The notes under the pieces were generated by a model that saw only the letters and a list, made by a program, of their open reading frames with translations, searched no databases and had not been told where the DNA came from. From Falsiroseomonas ponticola (lineage in GTDB: Bacteria; Pseudomonadota; Alphaproteobacteria; Acetobacterales; Acetobacteraceae), in the NCBI RefSeq assembly GCF_016805305.1, contig NZ_JAERQN010000010.1, positions 1 through 64,000 on the forward strand: a stretch of 64,000 bases of DNA, written 5' to 3'. The position numbers and the translations under genes are program-made. Shown in pieces: positions 24,509-32,836 of this stretch (positions are counted from its first letter, which is position 1; each line of letters begins with the position of its first letter).

Positions 24509-25782
24509 CAGCCGAAGACCCTCCGCCCCGCCTTCCAGGTGCCGATGACCCGGCCTTCCAGGGCACGGCCATCGAAGGGGGTGTTCTGCGCCTTGCCGGG
24601 CAGCTTGCCGGCCTCCACCCGCCAGCCGCGCTCCGGCTGGAACAGCATGAGGTCGGCGGGGGCGCCCTTGGCCAGCGTGCCGGCGGGCAGCTTCAGCAGG
24701 GCAGCGGGGCGGGAGGTGAGGAGGGCGAGGGCCTGGGGCAGGGTCAGGTCGCCGGCATGGACGCGGGCGAGGGTGACCGCGAGCAGGGTGGCGAGGCCCG
24801 CGCCACCGGCCTCGGCCTGGGCGAAAGGCAGGCGCTTGTCATCGGCGTCGCGGGGCTGGTGGTCGGAGGCGACGGCATCGATGGTGCCGTCCTTGAGGGC
24901 GGCGACGACGGCCAGGCGATCGGCCTCGATGCGCAAGGGCGGCGAGAGCTTGGCGTAGGTGCGGTATTCCCCGATCGCCGTCTCGTTCAGGTCGAAATAG
25001 GGGGGCGCGGTGTCGCAGGTGACGGCGAGGCCCTCCGCCTTCGCGGCCCTGATCAGGTCCAGCGCCGCGGCGGTGCTGACATGGGCGAAGTGGACATGGC
25101 CGCGGGTCAGCCGGGCGAGGGCGATGTCGCGCGCGACCATCATGGATTCGGCGGCCGGCGGGATGCCGGGCAGGCCCATGCGGGTGGCGCGCTCACCCTC
25201 CGTCGCCGCGCCATTGGCGGCGAGCGAGGGGTCCTCGGGGTGCTGGATGATGAAGCTGCCGAAGGCGCGGGCGTAGGAGAGGGCGAGGCGCATGAGGCGC
25301 GCGCTGCCGATCGCCTTCCGGCCATCGGTGAAGGCGATGGCGCCGGCTTCCTGCAGCAGGCCGTATTCGGCGATGTCCTTGCCCTCGCAGCCGGCGGTGG
25401 CGGCGCCGTAGGGGAGGATGGTGAGGCTGCCCGTGATCTCTCCCCGGCGGATCAGGAACTGCACCAGCGCGGCGTCGTCGATGGGCGGGTCGGTGTCGGG
25501 CAGGGCGCAGAGCGTCGTGATGCCGCCGGCAGCCGCGGCCTGGGCGGCGGAGGCCACCGTCTCCCGATGCTCGAAGCCGGGCTCGCCCAGGGCGGCGCGC
25601 ATGTCGATGATGCCGGGGGCGAGGACGGCGCCGGCGGCATCGATGACGGTCGCGCCATCGGGGACGCCGAGATTGGTGCCGTGGTCGAGGATGACGCCAT
25701 CCCGCACCAGCAGGCCGCCGGGGGCATCGAGGCCGGTGGCGGGGGCGATGAGGCGGGCATTGGTGAGGAGGGTGTCGGCCAT
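24508..25782 (-). CDS. pyrC: Dihydroorotase-like protein, probably non-catalytic PyrC'
   Basis: A 424-residue amidohydrolase-fold protein from the start MADTLLTNARLIAP. The longer frame upstream runs antisense through the TctC gene and is rejected. The position where active dihydroorotases carry DxHxH reads GIIDMRAALGEPGFEHRET, so both first-strand metal-binding histidines are missing. Other landmarks remain: FAHVSTAAALD and ASDHQPRDADDKRLPF. This pattern matches the PyrC' type, in which an inactive dihydroorotase homologue supports assembly of PyrB aspartate transcarbamoylase. A catalytic dihydroorotase is then expected elsewhere in the genome. It is coupled to plsY and separated from pyrB by two unrelated genes. 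Confidence 0.85.
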   Translation of the reverse strand: MADTLLTNARLIAPATGLDAPGGLLVRDGVILDHGTNLGVPDGATVIDAAGAVLAPGIIDMRAALGEPGFEHRETVASAAQAAAAGGITTLCALPDTDPPIDDAALVQFLIRRGEITGSLTILPYGAATAGCEGKDIAEYGLLQEAGAIAFTDGRKAIGSARLMRLALSYARAFGSFIIQHPEDPSLAANGAATEGERATRMGLPGIPPAAESMMVARDIALARLTRGHVHFAHVSTAAALDLIRAAKAEGLAVTCDTAPPYFDLNETAIGEYRTYAKLSPPLRIEADRLAVVAALKDGTIDAVASDHQPRDADDKRLPFAQAEAGGAGLATLLAVTLARVHAGDLTLPQALALLTSRPAALLKLPAGTLAKGAPADLMLFQPERGWRVEAGKLPGKAQNTPFDGRALEGRVIGTWKAGRRVFG

Positions 25783-25867
25783 GGGGCGCTTATAGCGTGG
25801 CGGTGGAGTCCCGCCATCGGGCGTCAGCGGCGTGTATGCTCGGCGCGAATCGCCCCGAGGCTGCCGC

Positions 25868-26839
25868 ATGCATCGTCGTTCCGCCCTTTTCCTGCCCGCC
25901 CTCGCATTGCCCGGCATCGCCCGCGCGCAGGCACCCTGGCCGTCGCGGCCGGTGCGCATCGTGGTGCCCTTCGCGGCGGGGGGGAGCACGGATGTCTCGA
26001 CCCGGCTGCTGGCGCCGCGGATCCAGCAGGTGCTGGGGCAGCCGGTGGTGATCGAGAACCGGGGCGGGGCGGGGGGCACGATCGGGTCGGACAGCGTGGC
26101 GAAGTCCCCGCCGGATGGGAGCGTCTTCGTGATGGGGACGATCTCCACCCATGTGCTGGCGGTCGGGCTTTATGGCGCGCGGCTGCCCTATGACCCGGAG
26201 CGCGATTTCGTGGCGGTGGCGCCGACGGTGATGGTGCCGATCTGCATCACGGTGCATCCCTCGCTGGGGGTGAGCGATCTGCGCGGGCTGGTTTCGCTGC
26301 TCAAGGCCAATCCGGGGAAGCATGCCTATGGCACCGGGGGCGCGGGCGGGTCGGCGCATATCGGGGCGGTGGCCTTCCTGAACGCCATCGGGGCGGAGGC
26401 GACGCATGTGCCGTATCGCGGCAGCGCGCCGATGCTGACGGACATGCTGGCGGGGCAGGTCTCCATCTGCTTCGACACGCCGGCCCTGATCGCGCCGCAT
26501 CACGCGGCCGGGCGGCTGCGCTGCCTGGCGGTGGCGACGGGGGCGCGGTCTCCGCTGATGCCGGATGTGCCGACGGCGGCGGAGGCGGGGCTGCCGCAGT
26601 ACAAGGCCTATTCCTGGTTCGGGCTTTTCGCCCCCGCCGGCACGCCCGCGCCGATCGTGGCGCGGATGAACGAGGCGGTGCGGGCGGCGGTGATGGACCC
26701 CGGGAACAAGGCAAGGCTGGAGGAGCAGGACCTGCCGCCGATCGCGGAGGGCAGCCCGGCCGAATTCGCCGCCTTCCTGCGGCGGGAGCTGGCGGAATGG
26801 GTGCCGGTGGTGCGGGCGAGCGGGGCGACGGCCGACTAG
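25868..26839 (+). CDS. Tripartite tricarboxylate transporter receptor (TctC/Bug family)
   Basis: A 323-residue periplasmic binding protein from the start MHRRSALFLPALALPG with an AQA signal-peptide end. The Bug-family pattern is clear: WPSRPVRIVVPFAAGGSTDVSTRLLAPRIQ, VVIENRGGAGGTIGSDSVAKSPPDG, the VPYRGSAPMLTDMLAGQVSICFD block and the FAPAGTPAPIVARMNEAV end. These proteins bind carboxylates and amides. No TctA/TctB membrane genes are nearby, so it is an orphan receptor. It is divergent from the pyrC-like gene and lies in opposite orientation within the pyrimidine block, which suggests later insertion. Confidence 0.93.
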   Translation: MHRRSALFLPALALPGIARAQAPWPSRPVRIVVPFAAGGSTDVSTRLLAPRIQQVLGQPVVIENRGGAGGTIGSDSVAKSPPDGSVFVMGTISTHVLAVGLYGARLPYDPERDFVAVAPTVMVPICITVHPSLGVSDLRGLVSLLKANPGKHAYGTGGAGGSAHIGAVAFLNAIGAEATHVPYRGSAPMLTDMLAGQVSICFDTPALIAPHHAAGRLRCLAVATGARSPLMPDVPTAAEAGLPQYKAYSWFGLFAPAGTPAPIVARMNEAVRAAVMDPGNKARLEEQDLPPIAEGSPAEFAAFLRRELAEWVPVVRASGATAD

Positions 26840-26860
26840 GCGAACAAATCCCCGCGCGGC

Positions 26861-27310
26861 TTACGCCGCGACCCTCAACGCAGGCGCGGCTTCCAGCGCC
26901 AGCGCGTCCACCCCATTGCCCGTGCCGGTGTCGAAACGGGCGGCGAGCTCCACCGCCTCCGCCGCCGTGCGACCGCAGGCCATGGCGGCGAGGGCGAAAT
27001 CGCGGCCGGAGCCGATGGCGAAGAAGGGCTGCTCGATCCGCCAGCGGCTGTCCCGCCCATGGCACCAGCAGGCGCCATCGGGGGTGATCTCCAGCACCGT
27101 CGCCCAGCGGTCGGTGTCCTGCTGCGGCGGGCGGGCGCCACCGCGATCCAGCCAGTCCAGCATCAGCATGCCGACGCCGATATCGCCGGAGAAGCCGAGC
27201 AGGCGGCCATCGCCGGTGCGGCGGATTTTCACGAGCTCATAGGCCATGCCGCCGGCATTGCCGCGGCGGTCGCCGGCCAGGGTGCGGCCATCCCAGGCGA
27301 TCGTGGTCAT
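26861..27310 (-). CDS. Small orphan Ntn hydrolase of the HslV/proteasome type
   Basis: A 149-residue protein starting MTTIAWDGRTLAGDRR. The N-terminal M-TTI followed by an aspartate-containing LAGD strand matches the start of HslV, where Met removal exposes the catalytic threonine (Thr2 here). Later features also match the fold: RLLGFSGDIGVGMLMLDWL, and FFAIGSGRDFALAAMACGRTAAEAVELAARFD, comparable to the IGSGG and helix region of HslV. No HslU-type ATPase lies nearby and the protein is shorter than HslV (about 175 residues). Similar short proteins are found in phages. The function is unknown. It lies between pyrB and TctC. Confidence 0.7.
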   Translation of the reverse strand: MTTIAWDGRTLAGDRRGNAGGMAYELVKIRRTGDGRLLGFSGDIGVGMLMLDWLDRGGARPPQQDTDRWATVLEITPDGACWCHGRDSRWRIEQPFFAIGSGRDFALAAMACGRTAAEAVELAARFDTGTGNGVDALALEAAPALRVAA

Positions 27311-27342
27311 GCGGGGCCTCCGTGGGGATGCCCCGAGTGTCA

Positions 27343-27358
27343 CTCACGTCGGCGTGAG
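27343..27358. promoter_or_regulatory. Palindrome upstream of the Ntn hydrolase gene
   Basis: ctcacg (27343-27348) and cgtgag (27353-27358) form a 6-bp inverted repeat with a 4-base spacer, 33 bases upstream of the start codon. A further actcacg copy lies about 40 bases farther away. This could be an operator or a weak pyrB terminator. Confidence 0.3.
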
Positions 27359-27387
27359 GTGCAAGATGATTGTAGGCAATATGCGAC

Positions 27388-28326
27388 TCACGCGTTCCGG
27401 CGCAGCCCCCGCGCCAGCACGTCCAGCACCGCCATCCGCACGGCGACGCCCATCTCCACCTGCTCCCCGATCACGGACCGCACGGGGTCGTCGGCGATGG
27501 CGCTGTCTATCTCGACGCCGCGGTTCATGGGGCCGGGGTGCATGACGATGGCGTCGGGCTTGGCGTGGGAGAGCTTCTCGGCATCCAGGCCGTAGAAGCG
27601 GAAGAATTCCCGCGCGCTGGGGACCAGGCCGCCGGTCATCCGTTCCTTCTGCAGGCGCAGCATCATGACGACGTCGGCGTCCTTCAGGCCGGTCTTCATG
27701 GAATGATGCACCTCGACGCCGAGGGAGGCGGCCTCCGCCGGGATCAGGGTCGGCGGGCCGACGATGCGCACCCGGCAGTTCATGGCCAGCAGCAGGTGGA
27801 TGTTGGACCGCGCGACGCGGGAATGCAGGACATCGCCGCAGATGGCGACGGTCAGGCCCTCCAGCGTGCCCTTGCGGCGACGGATCGTCAGCGCGTCCAG
27901 CAGCGCCTGGGTCGGGTGTTCATGCGTGCCGTCGCCGGCATTGATGACGGCGGCGTCCAGCTTCTGCGCTAGCAGCGCCGGCGCGCCGGATTGCGCGTGG
28001 CGGATGACCAGCAGGTCCGTCTTCATGGCGTTCAGGGTGGAGGCGGTGTCGAGCAGCGTCTCCCCCTTGTTCACGCTGCTGGTGGAGACGGACATGTTGA
28101 CGATGTCCGCGCCGAGCCGCTTGCCGGCGAGCTCGAAGCTGGTGCGGGTGCGGGTGCTGTCCTCGAAGAAGAGGTTGATGAGGGTGCGGCCCTTCAGCAG
28201 GTCGCGCTGCGTCTTCCCCTGGCGGTTGAGCAGGGCGTAGCTCTCCGCCAGGTCGAGGAGGTCGGCGATATAGGGGGGCTCGAGGCCCTCGATCGCGAGC
28301 AGGTGGCGGTGGGGGAAGGGGAACAT
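27388..28326 (-). CDS. pyrB: Aspartate carbamoyltransferase catalytic subunit
   Basis: A 312-residue enzyme with the carbamoyl-phosphate loop FEDSTRTRTSFELAGKRLG, SVSTSSVNKGETLLDT, VIRHAQSGAP, INAGDGTHEHPTQALLD and HPGPMNRGVEI. It catalyses the first committed step of UMP synthesis (carbamoyl phosphate plus aspartate). The paired pyrC-like gene, separated by two inserted genes, lacks metal ligands, which fits a class where PyrB works in complex with PyrC'. No pyrI regulatory subunit is seen. A strong hairpin lies 18 bases upstream of the start codon and could influence expression. Confidence 0.96.
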   Translation of the reverse strand: MFPFPHRHLLAIEGLEPPYIADLLDLAESYALLNRQGKTQRDLLKGRTLINLFFEDSTRTRTSFELAGKRLGADIVNMSVSTSSVNKGETLLDTASTLNAMKTDLLVIRHAQSGAPALLAQKLDAAVINAGDGTHEHPTQALLDALTIRRRKGTLEGLTVAICGDVLHSRVARSNIHLLLAMNCRVRIVGPPTLIPAEAASLGVEVHHSMKTGLKDADVVMMLRLQKERMTGGLVPSAREFFRFYGLDAEKLSHAKPDAIVMHPGPMNRGVEIDSAIADDPVRSVIGEQVEMGVAVRMAVLDVLARGLRRNA

Positions 28327-28343
28327 GGGGCTTCATCGATCCG

Positions 28344-28377
28344 CGGCGGCCGGCGCCTGTGTAGCGCCGGGCCGCCG
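28344..28377 (-). terminator. GC-rich hairpin between the RTX gene and pyrB
   Basis: cggcggccggcgc (28344-28356) pairs with gcgccgggccgccg (28364-28377), with a single bulged base and a 7-base loop. It lies downstream of the RTX gene and 18 bases before the pyrB start, on the minus strand. It may terminate the RTX transcript or act as a leader hairpin for pyrB; no U-tract is present. Confidence 0.45.
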
Positions 28378-28457
28378 GGGAGGGGAAGGCGGCTGGTAAG
28401 GCCGACCGGGATCACCCCGCCGTCACCCTGCCGCCCGTACCAGCGAGGCGCGCGGCC

Positions 28458-31400
28458 TCACAGCAGGATGGAGGTCGATGCCAGGGTGGTGATGCCCGTC
28501 AGACCGATCTGGAAATCCGCCGAGCCATCGCCATCGACATCGCCTTCCAGCACGCCACTGCTGAACCGCAATTGGCCCGCGATGCCGCCGAACCCCGCCG
28601 AGCCGATCCAGGTGAAGGCCTGGTCGCCGGTCCGCGTGGTCGCCGCATCGATCAAGCGCAGGTCGATTCGGTCGCCCTCGCCCGCGTTGAGATCGGTGAT
28701 GATGTCGCCCTGCGCCTCGGCCGCGCTGCGGAAGGTGAAGATGTCCGCGCCAACACCGCCCGTCAGCTCATCGGCGCCCATGCCGCCGTCCAGCGAATCC
28801 GCTCCCGAGCCACCCAGGAGCGTGTCGCGGCCAGCTCCGCCATGCAGGCGATCATGGCCGGCCCCGCCATCCAGCCGGTTCCTGCCGGCATTGCCGGTGA
28901 GGCGGTTGGCGAGGTCGTTGCCGGTGCCGTCGATGTCCGCGCTGCCGGACAGGCTCAACTGCTCCACCTCGTCCTCGAGCGTCCAGGTGATGGACGCGAT
29001 GACGCGGTCATCCCCCCCGCCCGGCAGCTCGATGATCCTGTCGTCGATCTGGTCCACGTAGTAGATGTCGTTGCCCGCGCCGCCCGCCATGGTGTTCGCG
29101 CCGCCGCCGCCCATCAGGACATCGTTGCCGGCGTCGCCGGCCAGGCTGTCATTGCCCAGGCCTCCCGAGAGCAGGTCGTTGCCGTCGCCGCCGGTCAGGC
29201 TGTCATGGCCCCGGCCGCCTGACAGCGTGTCGTTCCCGCCGGCGCCCTCCAGCACATTGGCGCCGCCATTGCCGTCCAGGCGATTGTCGAGGTCATTGCC
29301 GGTGCCGTTGAGGTCCGCCGCACCCGTGAGGCTGAGCCGCTCCACCCAATCGCTCAGCGTCCAGTTGACGGAGGCGAAGGCGCGGTCGTAGCCGCCGCCG
29401 GCCGCTTCGCTGACCCGGTCGCCGACGTGGTTGATATGGTAGGTATCGTCGCCTTGTCCGCCCACCAGCGTGTCCGGGCCCAGGCTGCCCCGCAGCACGT
29501 CGTCGTTGTCCACGCCGATGATCGTGAAGGTGACGGTGGCCGTGGCGCCGCGCGTCAGCGTGTAGGTGAAGCTGTCGGTCGCGACTTGCCCCTCGGGCAG
29601 CCATTGCCAGGCGCCGTTGGACTGGTAGTCGAAGCTGCCATCCGCATTCAGCGTGACGGTGGCGCCGGAGCGCAGGAGAACGGGAACGCCGACCCGGGCG
29701 GCCGAACCCGCCACCGCGGTGACGACGAGACCCTCATCCGGATCGCTGTCCGCGCCGAAGCCGTTGTCGTCGAAGACGTTGCCCTGCAGGACGCCGAAGT
29801 CCGGCAGGACGAAGGCATCGGGGCGCGCGATGCCCGGATCGTCCACCGCCGCTACGTCGATGGCCGCGGTATCCGTCGCCGTGGAGAAGGCGGTGCTGCC
29901 GCCATTTGCCGTCGTATCCGCAAGGTCGCCGGCGACCCCCGCGGTGCCGTCCCAGGCGCGGAAGGTGATGGCGTCCGCGACGCGGCCATTCGCATCCGCC
30001 GCCGGCTGCCAGAACAACAGGGCAGAGCCGGGCAGGAGCAGGGCCTTGTCCACCGCGAGGGCCGGGGCGGCGGACCAGGAGGCGCCGCCATCGAGCGAGG
30101 ACCACAGGGTGCCGCCCCCGCCGACGCCGATCACCGCGATGCCCCGCATCGCCGCCGGATCGGCATCCGTGACGCCGCCAAGCAGCGCCGACACCAGCGT
30201 CGCACCGGCCTTGGAGCCGGGCGTGGGCGGGCCTGCATCCTCCTGGATGGCAACGAGGGCGGGGGATGCGCTGGCATCGAGCACGGGGGCGTCGTTCACC
30301 GAGGTCGAGACCACAAGGGTTCCGGCCTGGAGGGCGCTGGCGCCTTCGCGGTCGAAGGCCCGGACGGTGAAGGTGGTGGTCTCCGTCGTGCCGGCGGCAA
30401 CCCTGTTGTCGGATGGCGCGAAGTCGAGCGCGCGGAGGGCGGCCTGCGCCGCTTCCGGGGTTGCCGGCAGCAGCAGGTAGGCACCACCGCCGATCGGGAT
30501 GAAGCCGGAAGCGGCGAGCGATGCCGCGGTGAACACGCCCTTGGCCGGCGCGTCCACCGCGACCGTCACGATCAGCCTCTCGCCCGCATCGGCGTCGGTC
30601 ACGGTGGCGGCCGCGAAGGGCTTGACCGTCGCCGTGTCGTCGATGGTCAGCACGGTGGCGAATCCGCCGAGTTCCGGAACGTCGTTCGCCTCGACGACGG
30701 TGATGAAGACTGAATCGCCGTCCAGTTTCGCGGCGCCATACTCATTGCCGAAGTCATAGGTGGCGATCTCCACGATCGCCTGGCCGACATGATTGGCGTC
30801 GGGCGTGAACCGGAGGCCATCCAGCGCGGCATTGATGTCAGCGAGCGTGCCTTCGAAGGTCATGGCGACGTCGGCCGTCCCGTCGCCACTCTCGAAGACC
30901 AGGCCGTTCGTGCCAGCCAGCGTCAGCGTGCCGTAGAAGGCCGTCAGGGTGACGCGGAGGTTCCCCGCACCGACATCCCCATCCGCGACCGTGATCGCGG
31001 TGCCGAGCGCCGGCGAGAAGACAAGGTCCGTGTCCTCGCTGATCACCGGCGTGACGGGGACCGTGTTCTCGGGCGCGTCGTTGTCGAGGAGGATGGTCAG
31101 GGAGAAGGTTGCGGCCGCCGTCGGGCCGGCCCCGTCCTCGCCACCATCCGCCAGGGTGAGGGAGAAGGAATCCGCGGCGGTCTTGCCGTTGTCGTGGGTG
31201 TAGCGGAGAAGCCCGTCGATCACATCCTGGTGGCTGAATGTGTCGCCGGCGGCCAGGGCCTCACCCGCATCCAGCGTTCCGTTGGCGTTGGCGTCGCGCC
31301 AGATCGTCCCATGGGCGGGCGCGTGTGTCAGTGCCCAGGTCAGGCCCGCGCCGGAGTCATCGACGTCGGCCTCATTGAGGTCCGCGGTGGTGAAGGTGTA

Positions 31401-31868
31401 GGTCTGGCCCTCGAACAGGTCCGCCGCGAAATCGCCTGCCACTTCGGGCGCATCGTTCACGGGATCGATGGACAACGACATGATCTGCGTTGAGGTCTTG
31501 GCGCCACCGGTACCTGTGTTGCCCAGGTCGTTGGCGTCAAAGCGGATTGCGGCCGACCCGAAGTAATTGTTGTCCGGGCGGAAGGTCATCCCTTCCAGCG
31601 CCGCATTGATATTGGCAAGCGTCCCGGCGATTGTTATCGACCGGTCCGCGGTTCCGTCGCCGGTGATGAAGTTCAACCCGGCTCGACCCGACAGGGTGAT
31701 CGCGCCGTTGCTGGCGCTGATGCTCAGGCGCACGGTGGCGCTTCCAGCATCCGCGTCCGACATCGAGACGCGGTTCGACGTGGCAGTCGAGAAGACCAGA
31801 TTGCTGTCTTCGTTCACCCTTTGACTCTGAGGGGCGCCAACAGCCGGGGTCTGATTGGTGCCGCTCAC
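28458..31868 (-). CDS. Large RTX / cadherin-like repeat protein, likely type I secreted
   Basis: A 1136-residue acidic protein with a GTG start. Residues 10-430 hold three cadherin/Ig-like repeat units, each with VNEDSNLVFS or VISEDTDLVFSP, ADINAALDGLRFTPD and VNDAPE signatures. Residues 430-780 are further VCBS-like repeats. Residues 790-1040 carry calcium-binding RTX nonapeptides (GGAGNDTLSGG, GGDGNDLLSGG) interleaved with DRVIASITWTLEDEVEQLSLSG-type linkers. The C-terminus ends in TGITTLASTSILL, typical of a type I secretion signal. There is no N-terminal signal peptide. It is probably an extracellular adhesin or matrix protein. No T1SS genes are adjacent. It sits alone between pyrB and ruvX, breaking a conserved neighbourhood. 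Confidence 0.88.
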   Translation of the reverse strand: MSGTNQTPAVGAPQSQRVNEDSNLVFSTATSNRVSMSDADAGSATVRLSISASNGAITLSGRAGLNFITGDGTADRSITIAGTLANINAALEGMTFRPDNNYFGSAAIRFDANDLGNTGTGGAKTSTQIMSLSIDPVNDAPEVAGDFAADLFEGQTYTFTTADLNEADVDDSGAGLTWALTHAPAHGTIWRDANANGTLDAGEALAAGDTFSHQDVIDGLLRYTHDNGKTAADSFSLTLADGGEDGAGPTAAATFSLTILLDNDAPENTVPVTPVISEDTDLVFSPALGTAITVADGDVGAGNLRVTLTAFYGTLTLAGTNGLVFESGDGTADVAMTFEGTLADINAALDGLRFTPDANHVGQAIVEIATYDFGNEYGAAKLDGDSVFITVVEANDVPELGGFATVLTIDDTATVKPFAAATVTDADAGERLIVTVAVDAPAKGVFTAASLAASGFIPIGGGAYLLLPATPEAAQAALRALDFAPSDNRVAAGTTETTTFTVRAFDREGASALQAGTLVVSTSVNDAPVLDASASPALVAIQEDAGPPTPGSKAGATLVSALLGGVTDADPAAMRGIAVIGVGGGGTLWSSLDGGASWSAAPALAVDKALLLPGSALLFWQPAADANGRVADAITFRAWDGTAGVAGDLADTTANGGSTAFSTATDTAAIDVAAVDDPGIARPDAFVLPDFGVLQGNVFDDNGFGADSDPDEGLVVTAVAGSAARVGVPVLLRSGATVTLNADGSFDYQSNGAWQWLPEGQVATDSFTYTLTRGATATVTFTIIGVDNDDVLRGSLGPDTLVGGQGDDTYHINHVGDRVSEAAGGGYDRAFASVNWTLSDWVERLSLTGAADLNGTGNDLDNRLDGNGGANVLEGAGGNDTLSGGRGHDSLTGGDGNDLLSGGLGNDSLAGDAGNDVLMGGGGANTMAGGAGNDIYYVDQIDDRIIELPGGGDDRVIASITWTLEDEVEQLSLSGSADIDGTGNDLANRLTGNAGRNRLDGGAGHDRLHGGAGRDTLLGGSGADSLDGGMGADELTGGVGADIFTFRSAAEAQGDIITDLNAGEGDRIDLRLIDAATTRTGDQAFTWIGSAGFGGIAGQLRFSSGVLEGDVDGDGSADFQIGLTGITTLASTSILL

Positions 31869-31906
31869 GGTGCCACCGCGGCGCCGGGGGTTCCGATCTT
31901 GATCAT
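31865..31906 (-). CDS. Possible 13-residue leader ORF before the RTX gene
   Basis: ATG at 31906 opens MIKIGTPGAAVAP and stops with a TGA that overlaps the GTG start of the RTX gene (GTGA). The start lies in an AT-rich leader. It could be a coupling leader peptide, or the true N-terminus of the RTX protein separated by a frame change. No homology can be claimed. Confidence 0.3.
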   Translation of the reverse strand: MIKIGTPGAAVAP

Positions 31907-31938
31907 GTTTTCAGCCCTGCGATCCTATCCCGGGCTGA

Positions 31939-31966
31939 ATTGTCTAGATTTGCTGATTTTCGTCAA
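31939..31966 (-). promoter_or_regulatory. Candidate promoter of the RTX gene
   Basis: On the minus strand TTGACG (31966-31961) is followed after 16 bases by GACAAT (31944-31939) in a region far richer in A and T than its surroundings. This is about 70 bases upstream of the GTG start. Confidence 0.45.
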
Positions 31967-32007
31967 CGTTACGATCCGCCTCCGGCATTGGCCGGGATGT
32001 CTGGCGG

Positions 32008-32472
32008 TCAAGGTCGGGCTGTCGCGTCCAAGGCCGCCTGCAGCATGTACGCCGCCGCCGCCGCATCCACCGCCTTGGCGCGCTTCGCCCGGGTGACGTC
32101 GGCCTCGATCATCGCCCGGTTCACCGCGGCGGAGGACAGGCGTTCGTCCCAGAAGGCCACCGGCAGCCCCGCGGCATGCGCCAGGTCGCGCCCGAAATCC
32201 TTCGCGGCCTGGGCGGCCGGGCCGAAGCTGCCATCCATGGACAGCGGCAGGCCCACCACCAGGCCGCCCACCCCTTCCTTCCTCGCGATCGCGGCCAGGT
32301 CAGCGGCCGTCCTGCCCATCTTGCCGCGGGGCAGCGACCCGTAGGGCGTGGCCAGCATCAGCAGCACGTCGGACAGCGCGAGCCCGATCGTCCTCGTCCC
32401 GGGGTCGATCCCGATCAGGCGCGCATGGCGGGGAAGCGCGGCGCGGAGGTCGGCCATGTTGAAGATGGGCAT
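32008..32472 (-). CDS. ruvX: Putative pre-16S rRNA nuclease RuvX/YqgF
   Basis: A 154-residue RNase H-fold protein from the start MPIFNMADLRAALPR. Motifs: LIGIDPGTRTIGLALSD (first catalytic aspartate), VVGLPLSMDGS, FWDERLSSAAV (glutamate) and AKAVDAAAAAYMLQ (last aspartate). The family matures the 16S rRNA 5' end and was earlier thought to be a Holliday junction resolvase. It is divergent from gatC with a 67-base shared promoter region. A slightly shorter start at 32457 is possible. Confidence 0.93.
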   Translation of the reverse strand: MPIFNMADLRAALPRHARLIGIDPGTRTIGLALSDVLLMLATPYGSLPRGKMGRTAADLAAIARKEGVGGLVVGLPLSMDGSFGPAAQAAKDFGRDLAHAAGLPVAFWDERLSSAAVNRAMIEADVTRAKRAKAVDAAAAAYMLQAALDATARP

Positions 32473-32539
32473 GCCGGCCGTTATGGTCCGGCGCCTCGCT
32501 TTGGGCAAACCGAGCGATTTCAAGGATTTTCGCCTCCCC

Positions 32540-32836
32540 ATGTCCCTCGATTCCGCAACCGTCCGGCGCATCGCCTCGCTGGCCCGCATCCGGCTGGAAG
32601 ACGACGAGCTTTCCCGCATGCAGGCCGAGATCAATGGCATCCTCGGCTGGATCGAGCAGCTGCAAGCCGTTGATACGGAAGGGGTGGAGCCCATGGCGGG
32701 CGGCAGCCCGGTGGGCCAGGCGCAGGCAAGGCTGCGGCCGGATGCCGTGACCGATGGCGATCGCGCGGAAAAGGTCCTGGCCAATGCGCCGGACCGCATG
32801 GGCGCCTGGTTCGGCGTGCCGAAGGTGGTTGAGTGA
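32540..32836 (+). CDS. gatC: Asp-tRNA(Asn)/Glu-tRNA(Gln) amidotransferase subunit C
   Basis: A 98-residue protein, MSLDSATVRRIASLARIRLEDDEL followed by ILGWIEQLQAVDTEGVEP and LRPDAVTDGDRAEKVLANAP, all diagnostic of GatC. It stabilises GatA in the GatCAB complex, which converts misacylated Glu-tRNA(Gln) or Asp-tRNA(Asn) to the correct amide form. Its stop overlaps the gatA start by one base (TGATG), indicating translational coupling. Confidence 0.95.
   Translation: MSLDSATVRRIASLARIRLEDDELSRMQAEINGILGWIEQLQAVDTEGVEPMAGGSPVGQAQARLRPDAVTDGDRAEKVLANAPDRMGAWFGVPKVVE

Noticed and set aside
25783..26148. N-terminal extension of the dihydroorotase-like gene
   Set aside because: It overlaps the TctC gene on the other strand and precedes a family-like start at 25782.
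28750..29500. Short tandem repeats that could suggest a CRISPR array
   Set aside because: The repeats are imperfect, in frame and encode RTX nonapeptides; there are no constant repeat and unique spacer units.
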